64,000 bases of DNA, taken from Orientallactaga sibirica (taxonomy: Eukaryota; Chordata; Mammalia; Rodentia; Dipodidae). A program made the position numbers and the translations under genes. Location of the stretch: positions 16,583,501-16,647,500 of the forward strand of contig JAEOAD010000034.1 in assembly GCA_036365145.1 (NCBI GenBank), in the 5' to 3' direction. The notes below the pieces were generated by a model. The model saw only the letters and a list, made by a program, of their open reading frames with translations. It ran no database searches and had not been told where the DNA came from. Positions 57,698 through 64,000 of the stretch are shown here, one piece after another. Positions within the stretch are counted from its first letter, which is position 1, and the number at the start of each line of letters is the position of its first letter.

Positions 57698-60102
57698 CCA
57701 GTGGACTAAACTCAATGAATTAACCAAGATAACAGTGGCCACTTTGTTGCCATATTATCCTTGGGTGGGGCTGAGTTGAAGAGCTAGAAACTAGTTTTGT
57801 TCTTGGCAGGAGCACGCCCTCAGGGGATTCCCAGCAAAGCTTTCCTTTTCATTTTATTGGAGTTCTGTGCTAGAATTATAAAGCCCCCAAATGAGTTGAG
57901 ATCATTAGGGAAGCTAGACTGAGCACTGGGAAAAAAAAAAAAAAGTGACAATTAAAAGCAGAAGTCTCAGAGTGTTAGATTTAAGGAGAAGTGCAAAGGA
58001 GGAGAAGAGAATGGGGATGGCTTTTAATACTTAATAACAAATAGTAATAATGGCACAGAGCTGAGAACTAATTAAAAGTTTCTAAAAAGAGAGATTGAAA
58101 GAGATAGAAAAAGGAATTCATCCATAATAGTTTACCTGAATGAAAAGAGGGAAAGGAGTGAAGGACAAGGCTGGCATTGAACTCAGGGACTGATCTCAGG
58201 TGATATAATTGACCTTGGCATGCTTTCTTGTCTCCTTTAGCCTTAGGATTTTCATTTGCACAGTAGTTCCCCACTTTCTATCTCATGGGATTTAATAAGT
58301 TATAAAAGTGGTTCTATCACACTACATAACATGAGCAATTTGCTCTCTTCTCTTTAAGGAGAAGCATTGCTAAAAGTTTTGTAAATAATATTTAAGTCCT
58401 TTGCAACTTGATAATTTTGTATTTCCACTAAAAATGTGATTTCTCAGCTGATGTAGAAAATAACGTAATTCAGAACTTAAACAATGTGCTTTGTTTTGCC
58501 CTCAGGTATCCTTATTGTCCACCTATAAGAATGTTTGAATTTTCGCATTAGACATCATCACTTTGGTATGTTCTATCAATCATGCCTTCATCATTATCAG
58601 ATGAAAGAGTGAGTCGATAATAAAGTCATTACCTCCCACTAATAATGAATAGCACATTAAGTAGTGAATGCTATCTTGAGACAATTGTAGGTAAGGAAGG
58701 GAAATAAATGACAACTTGGAAATTTATAAAAACTGGTACAATGAAGCCTAGGTAGGAGATAAAATTGGCAAGTGCATTTACCTGAAAGTCCTCATAGGTT
58801 GTGAAGCATAACAAACAGAGACAAACAGTAGAATGTTGAATACTGGGAGTTATTCTCCTCCTTTCCACCACAGCATGAGAAACAAGTTAAAGGGAGGAAT
58901 TCCTTATTTTGATTCATAGTTTCAGCAGGTCATGGTGAAGCAGCTTATAATATGGCAGAAGAGAAGTAAATAGAGATGAGGCCAGGTCTGAGCTGTTCTG
59001 TTCCCTTAGCTTTTCTTTTGTTATTCTACCTGAAGCAGCGAAGGTGGGGAGGCAGCCCAGGGAATAGTGTTACCCACATTCAGGATTCCAGTTAGTTCTT
59101 CCCTAGTGAGTTTATCCTAGAATCACTTATCATAGATATATTGGGGGGATGTGTGCCTTACCTATCTCCTTGGTGATTTTCAATCCATTCAAGGTAATAC
59201 TCAAAATCAATGAAAACAAATAATTACTATATGCCTGCTGCCTTACATATGTTGCTCAGGTAACATGTAAAATCAAAGACAGTATTTTTCAGATAGAGAT
59301 TTTAAAATTCAGACAGAATATATTATTTATCCAAATTCAAAGGACAAGAGACATATGGAGGGATTGATTCCAGAGCTGTCTTCCTTCTGCCATGGTGGCT
59401 TTTCTACTATTATGATCATAAGGTGCAAAGAACCCAAATCCATTATCAAGCACAGCCATGATAATAATTCCAGAGACAGACCATTTATAGAACTACTTAA
59501 TTTCCAATTTGTATTTTTGCAGTTGAATTTTTTCTTTATCGATCCATACTAATCCTTTCATCTTCCACCATATTTTAATGTCTTCCTGATGTAAAATGAT
59601 TGGTGTCTTTTTCATAAGAGGCTTTTGGAAGTAGTTTTGTGAGCCAAGAATCATGTGACCATCTTAAACCCCTACTTTATAGATGCTGATTCAGTAGTCT
59701 GGAGGAAGATGCTGAATCTAATCCTTTCATAAACCAGTGCAGCCCATCACCCTGATTCTTGCAGGGTTACTGCTGCAGTCCCTGATTGAGCACAGAAAAG
59801 CCTGAAACAGGTGTTGGAAAAAACCTCAGTTCAAGTTCTGAGTCCTTCCTTTATCAGTTCCATGAACGTAATGCTTTTTTTTTCAAAAAGCCCTTGGCAT
59901 CATGAACTGAACACAAGAAAGAAAGCTCTGTCATACTAAAAACAAGATAGTAAGTTCAGGGACTATATTAACTTCTTTTTGAAAATAAGTGAATTATAGT
60001 TATAGGAAAAGAAAAACAGAGGTGACATAAGAAGATAGTATAAAAATAAAAATAAAGAAAAACAGGAGTAGACAGTCTGTATTGGAATTCCAGTTGAAAT
60101 AC
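57698..60102. other. Unassigned DNA
   Basis: About 2.4 kb without a gene. A weak MaLR-like antisense patch may lie at 58900-59000 (CCTTATTTTGATTCATAGTT). An A14 run lies near 57931. Confidence 0.45.
58900..59000 (-). mobile_element. Possible MaLR LTR fragment
   Basis: TTATTTTGATTCATAGTTTC and TAATATGGCAGAAGAGAAGT resemble antisense MaLR LTR sequence. Short and weak. Confidence 0.35.
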
Positions 60103-60116
60103 TTGCTAGAATTTTT

Positions 60117-60289
60117 GTTGTTGTTGTTGTTTTTCATGTTTTGGTTTTTTTCAAGGTAGGGTCTCACTCTAGCCCAGGCTAACCTGAAATTCACTATGTA
60201 ATCTCAGGGTGGCCTCGAACTCTTGGCAATCCTCCTACCTTTGCCTCCCGAATGCTGGGGTTAAAGGTGTGTGCCACCACGCCCGGCAT
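60117..60289 (-). mobile_element. B1 SINE with target duplication
   Basis: Complement of B1: AAGGTAGGGTCTCACTCTAG, CAGGCTAACCTGAAATTCAC, AATGCTGGGGTTAAAGGTGT and CCACCACGCCCGGC. Duplication TTGCTAGAATTTTT / TTGCTAGTATTTTT (60103-60116; 60290-60303). A (TTG)n stretch forms the tail complement. Confidence 0.95.
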
Positions 60290-60320
60290 TTGCTAGTATT
60301 TTTATTCTCAGTGAATTCTT

Positions 60321-60527
60321 TCATTTTTTATTTATTTGCTTGAGAGAGAGAGGGAGAGGGAGAGCGAGAGAGAGAGACTTAGGGAGTGAGAGTAACACTT
60401 GAAACAAACTCCAGAGGCATTCATTACCATATGTATCTGGCCTACATGGGTACTGGGGAATTGAACCTGGGTTCTTTGGCTTTGCAGGCAAGTGCCTTAA
60501 CTGCTAAGTCATCTCTTCAGCCCCTGA
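60321..60527 (-). mobile_element. tRNA-derived SINE, short form
   Basis: Complement of the SINE: TTTATTTATTTGCTTGAGAG, GA tract, body with CATATGTATCTGGCCTACAT, and TGCTAAGTCATCTCTTCAGC head. Duplication near TGAATTCTT (60312-60320; 60529-60537). Confidence 0.92.
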
Positions 60528-60537
60528 ATGAATTCTT

Positions 60538-61741
60538 AACCTTTTTCTTCCTTAGATTTCCTGTGTCCACAATGGGAATATAAGTACAAATGGGGATATT
60601 TTGAACCAAAATGAGGAAATCAAAGTCTTTTAGTGCTCAGTCATTATGAACACAAACAAAACATTTAGAATATCAAATGGAGTGACTTTGTTGATATTTA
60701 ATGAGTGATAGCTGTCTGGGGGTATGTAGCCTTGTTACTACTTCTCTGCATTCAGGATCCCAGGACTGTGGCAAATAAACTTCCAATTTATAGAAAGAAA
60801 GGGAAAAAACTTAAAACCCTTAAAATCAGCACTAAGGTTTTGAGGAAGCAACTGCACAAAGTGGCTCTGACCAATGTTCAGTGCTCTGCAAGCAAGTAAC
60901 AGTTCATCAAAACTTCCTCCAACAAGTCTTGTCTTGTGTTCTGAAAACAAAGAGCATTCTGAGGGAATTTAATCCATATGCTTCTTAAATTGCTCAAATA
61001 TATTTGGATGAAACTATTTGACATTCAAAGAGAAATATGAGAAAGTCAGAACATGTTTTTTTTTTTCTAAAAAAAATAAATAAAATAAATAAAACTTTTT
61101 TCCCCTGACAGACAAGAAACCATATGTTGGTAAACATGTCAACTGAAATGAAGAGACAGATATTGTCATCCTTTTCTTTTCACCACTCTCAAGCTTTAAT
61201 GGACATTTCCATCAGTTTTACTGTATTGTCCCTTTTTTCTTTATTCAGTCTATGTATGTGTTTATTCCTCTTCTCCTGTTTCAACAACACTGGAGAATAG
61301 GTAGATTTTGAGCAGCAAAGGAGAAAAAAAATCAGTCTCACAAATATTTCTGTACACACTTGTGCAGGAAAAAAAGATATGATACTGCAGACATTCTGGT
61401 GTTCACAGGCAGATAATGGCATATTTGAAAAATTTCAATAATGGATCTAATCTTGCTGTTTTCAGAAGATCGGCAAAAATATGGCACAAAAGGGACGTAG
61501 TGTGATTGCAGGATAGATGTACTCACTTGCACATGTAAACTTTCCTTCTATTTTGAGTTGGTGGTCAGTCAAATTGGCAAATATCTTTATATTTCAGGGC
61601 AGAAAGTAGTGAGGAATTAAAGAGGGATAAATATTCTACAGAAATACAGAGGAAGCAGGGATTAGTTCAGGGAGATTTTTTTTTTTTCATTAAATGTTTT
61701 AAGTAAAAGCAAAATATGTGTGGTCTTATATAGGAGGGAAT
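60538..61741. other. Unassigned DNA
   Basis: No gene or recognised repeat. Confidence 0.45.
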
Positions 61742-61910
61742 GGATTTTTTTTCTTTTTTTATTGACAACTTCTATACTTACAGACAATAAACCATGATAT
61801 TTCCCTCCCCCCCACTCCCCTCCAGAACTCTGTCATTTTCCCTCCTTCTCTCCATTAGTCTCTCTTTGAATTAGATGTCATCATCTTTTTCTCCTATTAT
61901 GAGGGTCTTG
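61742..61910 (-). mobile_element. L1 3' end of a different family (putative)
   Basis: TTTTTTTATTGACAACTTCT, ACAGACAATAAACCATGATA and a C-rich stretch (TTCCCTCCCCCCCACTCCCC), then GATGTCATCATC with TATTATGAGGGTCTTGTG. I recall this pattern as the antisense 3' terminus of a separate, younger L1 family. It is not similar to the other L1 tails in the window. 5'-truncated, non-coding. Confidence 0.5.
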
Positions 61911-62805
61911 TGAAGGTATTGCATAAAATGTGGGTGGCTGTTGGTTGACAAAACAGGAAGATTATGAGCCCAGACTTAGGCAAGTCCAGAAAATATCAAA
62001 GAAGTAATATGCTGTTTGTTGGATCAGAACAAACTGTGTGGGAAAAAATTACAAAATAAAACAAATTTTATAGTATCTTACTGTCAGTGAAGCCAAATTT
62101 AGCTTGGGTTTTGTCTTCAGTAAATGTGTCCTCAAAAATCTCAAATTGGGTTTGATTACCTCCAGTGATAGTAATCCTACAATATAACCCAATATTCCCA
62201 TTGCCCATTGGGAAATTTCTGTGGATTGCACAGAATTGATGATTATTTTTAGCAGATATGTTTCCTAACCCACCAAGTTAAACAAAGTAAAGCAGTCTTT
62301 ACTTACAACACTCAAAATATTTAAGGAAAATAACAATGTATTTATTCATTATCTCATCACCTCTAGGCTTGCCCAGCCTAGATTCTGGGCTCCGCATTCT
62401 GAATTAATCACTCAGAGGCTGATGGTGTCCAAACAGATACAAAACCTGTTCTCATAGAAACATTAACCTCATGAGGCACATAAATAATAATGCCAATACA
62501 TTCCTGGTAAATGACATCTTAGACACCAAGGAGTTAAATCAGAAAGGCACATAATCCTAACTTGGGAAGTACTGATGACCTCCAAATCTGTGACTCTTAT
62601 CTAGTTTAAACCTCTATTTCTTCATTTCTTTTCTTCACTGCTTTGTTTCTACTCTAAGCATGTTCTAATATCCTTTCTGCGCTTAAAAATTGAAAGTATA
62701 TTTGTTAATCCCAATGAATAGAAAATATATACCATCTGCCAATGTTTGCATATTAGATCTCTGCTTACAAAACTTTAGTTTGCAGCAAATAGTCATGTTG
62801 GATGA
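61911..62805. other. Unassigned DNA
   Basis: No gene or recognised repeat. Confidence 0.45.
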
Positions 62806-63165
62806 TGTGGTAGTTTTGAATAGATGTCCCCCAGTAGATTCAGGAGTTTTATTAAAGCTTCTTTGATTTCCAGCTATCTGGCTGGAGGAGGTGTCACTGG
62901 GCAGATCCAAAGTGTGGGGGTGGGTTTGGAATTCCGGTCTAAAGATATGAAAAGTGCTTGAGCTTTGCCTGGAGTTCCTGAAGTGCACTTGCTTGTGCTG
63001 TTCATGGTGTTGGTTTTTCTCTGCTCAGCTCTGTGAAAGTAGGCCAGTTTCTTTTGCCATTGTGGAACTTCTCCTGGATCTGTAAGCTTCAAATAAATTT
63101 CCTTCCTCCCATAACTGTGTCAGGTTTGGGGTTGGTCCTGGTGACCTGAGGCTATCTACTATAGA
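62806..63165 (+). mobile_element. MT/ORR1-like LTR (ERVL-MaLR)
   Basis: Starts TGTGGTAGTTTTGAATAGAT. Shares GGAGGAGGTGTCACTGGGC, TGGAGTTCCTGAAGTGCAC, GTGGAACTTCTCCTGGATCT and the polyadenylation region CTTCAAATAAATTTCCTTCC with the LTR at 29630-30019. Ends near CTATCTACTATAGACA. No internal region and no clear duplication. Confidence 0.82.
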
Positions 63166-63304
63166 CAGTCAATGCATTTGATTTTATTATTTTTGTCTTC
63201 CTACTAGCTAAGACCTCTGAAGTTTGAAACACACACAAACAGCATAAATGCAAAGAAAAAAATTTTTTTGCAATTATACAATTGGTTGCAAATTCTATTT
63301 TGAG

Positions 63305-63307
<3 letters not shown>

Positions 63308-63354
<47 letters not shown>

Positions 63355-63376
63355 GTATGTATGTATGTATATATGG
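63308..63376. repeat. (CA)n-(TA)n-(TATG)n compound microsatellite
   Basis: About 17 CA units pass into ATATATAT and then TATG units. Confidence 0.96.
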
Positions 63377-63477
63377 GTTTTTGCATGTCTCTGTGGTGTG
63401 TGTCTTCATGTTTATATGTGTTTCCACATATGGCCATGGTATGTAGACCAGGGGTAACTTCAAGTGTCATCCGACAA

Positions 63478-63642
63478 AATGTCCACCTCTTTTTGAGACA
63501 GGGTCTCTCATTAGACAGGAGTGATAGCAAGCTGCAAGATTCCTTTTGTCTCACTCCCCTGCCACTCCTCAGTGTTGGGATTTTACAAGTATACTGAGGA
63601 TTGAACTCAGGTCCTCCTGCTACCACTAAGCTATCTCACAAG
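63478..63642 (-). mobile_element. B4/RSINE-like SINE
   Basis: TTTTTGAGACAGGGTCTCTC, GTGTTGGGATTTTACAAGTA, GGATTGAACTCAGGTCCTCC and CACTAAGCTATCTCACAAGC give the complement of a composite B4-type SINE (B1-like left, tRNA-like right). Confidence 0.75.
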
Positions 63643-63656
63643 CCCTCTTTGGTATT

Positions 63657-63935
63657 GTTTTTTTTTTTTTTTTTTTTTTTTTTTTTGGTGAGAGACACGG
63701 GGTGGGGGGAGAGGAAGATAGATAGAGATGGGCTCACCAGCAGTCTCTCAGCTGCTGTGAACAAAATCCAGATGCATGCGCTGCCTTGTGGTCAAGTGCG
63801 GCATTGCGCCCTTGCGTCACTTTGCATCTGGCTAAATGTGGGACCTGGAGATTGGAACTGCTGGAGATTGGAACTTAGGCTTAGTTCTTAGGCTTAGAAA
63901 GCAGGAGCTTTAACTGCTAAGCAATCTCTCCAGCC
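63657..63935 (-). mobile_element. tRNA-derived SINE, long variant with poly(A) tail
   Basis: Bounded by the perfect duplication CCCTCTTTGGTATT (63643-63656 and 63936-63949). A T29 run (63658-63686) is the tail complement, in place of the AAATAAAT tail. It carries the same 34-base extra block (63791-63824) as the copy at 10751. A local duplication of GGAGATTGGAACT and CTTAGGCTTAG is near 63847-63897. Perfect flanks and the long homopolymer suggest a young insertion. Confidence 0.94.
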
Positions 63936-64000
63936 CCCTCTTTGGTATTTTTAACAGAGGTTCTAGATTCATAGCCCAGGTGTTGTTGAACTCAGGATCC

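Noticed and set aside
60705..60899. 64-codon Lys-rich frame
   Set aside because: No family signature, and an opposite-strand frame of similar length overlaps it.
63204..63626. 140-codon frame with a Cys-Val repeat
   Set aside because: Created by the CA microsatellite read in the minus strand, joined to SINE sequence.

Overview
This window looks like intergenic DNA from a rodent nuclear genome. It is AT-rich and contains no exon, spliced gene, bacterial operon or RNA gene that I can support. Almost every recognisable feature is a retrotransposon. The rodent call rests on four things: many B1 (7SL-derived) copies, B4/RSINE-like SINEs, LTRs of the ORR1/MT type (ERVL-MaLR), and L1 ORF1/ORF2 remnants of mouse-like sequence. 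The most abundant SINE is tRNA-derived and has a CT-rich, AAATAAAT-tailed 3' end. From memory I associate this SINE with jerboas (Dipodoidea), but that is an inference and I could not run a search.

Layout. 1-2252: 3' end of a plus-strand L1. 2253-4241: mostly unassigned, with one SINE. 4242-5663: ORR1-type LTR with MaLR internal sequence. 5664-12700: two minus-strand L1 copies end to end; the second is nearly complete and carries a SINE in its endonuclease region. 12850-14345: LTR fragment, SINE and B1. 14613-20040: plus-strand L1 with an internal deletion in the reverse transcriptase. 20041-27225: an older L1 broken by two younger L1 fragments. 27226-35250: unassigned DNA with ancient L1 3' ends, an LTR with a perfect 5-bp target duplication, and an LTR-in-LTR-in-SINE nest at 31713-32624. 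35253-39270: two minus-strand L1 3' ends, one split by an MER-like insertion. 39665-46680: SINEs, B1, MaLR-type LTRs and old L1 pieces.

46787-54531 is the best-preserved structure: a full-length plus-strand L1 (about 7.7 kb) bounded by a perfect 14-bp target-site duplication (46773-46786 and 54532-54545). It has a YY1-like 5' start, a 5' UTR with five C-rich tandem units of about 59 bp, ORF1, ORF2 and a 3' UTR with a purine tract. Both reading frames are broken. 54546-64000 is largely unassigned DNA with SINEs, microsatellites, an LTR and a different L1 3' end.

The elements relate to one another as parasites. L1 ORF2 protein supplies the endonuclease/reverse transcriptase that also mobilises the SINEs, and younger insertions date older ones by interrupting them. 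No L1 copy here looks able to make intact ORF1 and ORF2 proteins. I found no undescribed host or defence system. The more interesting signals are the L1 5' UTR tandem units, two different 5' UTR types on related L1s, a shared ORF2 C-terminal extension, a SINE subfamily with a 34-bp insertion, and the nested insertions with diagnostic duplications.
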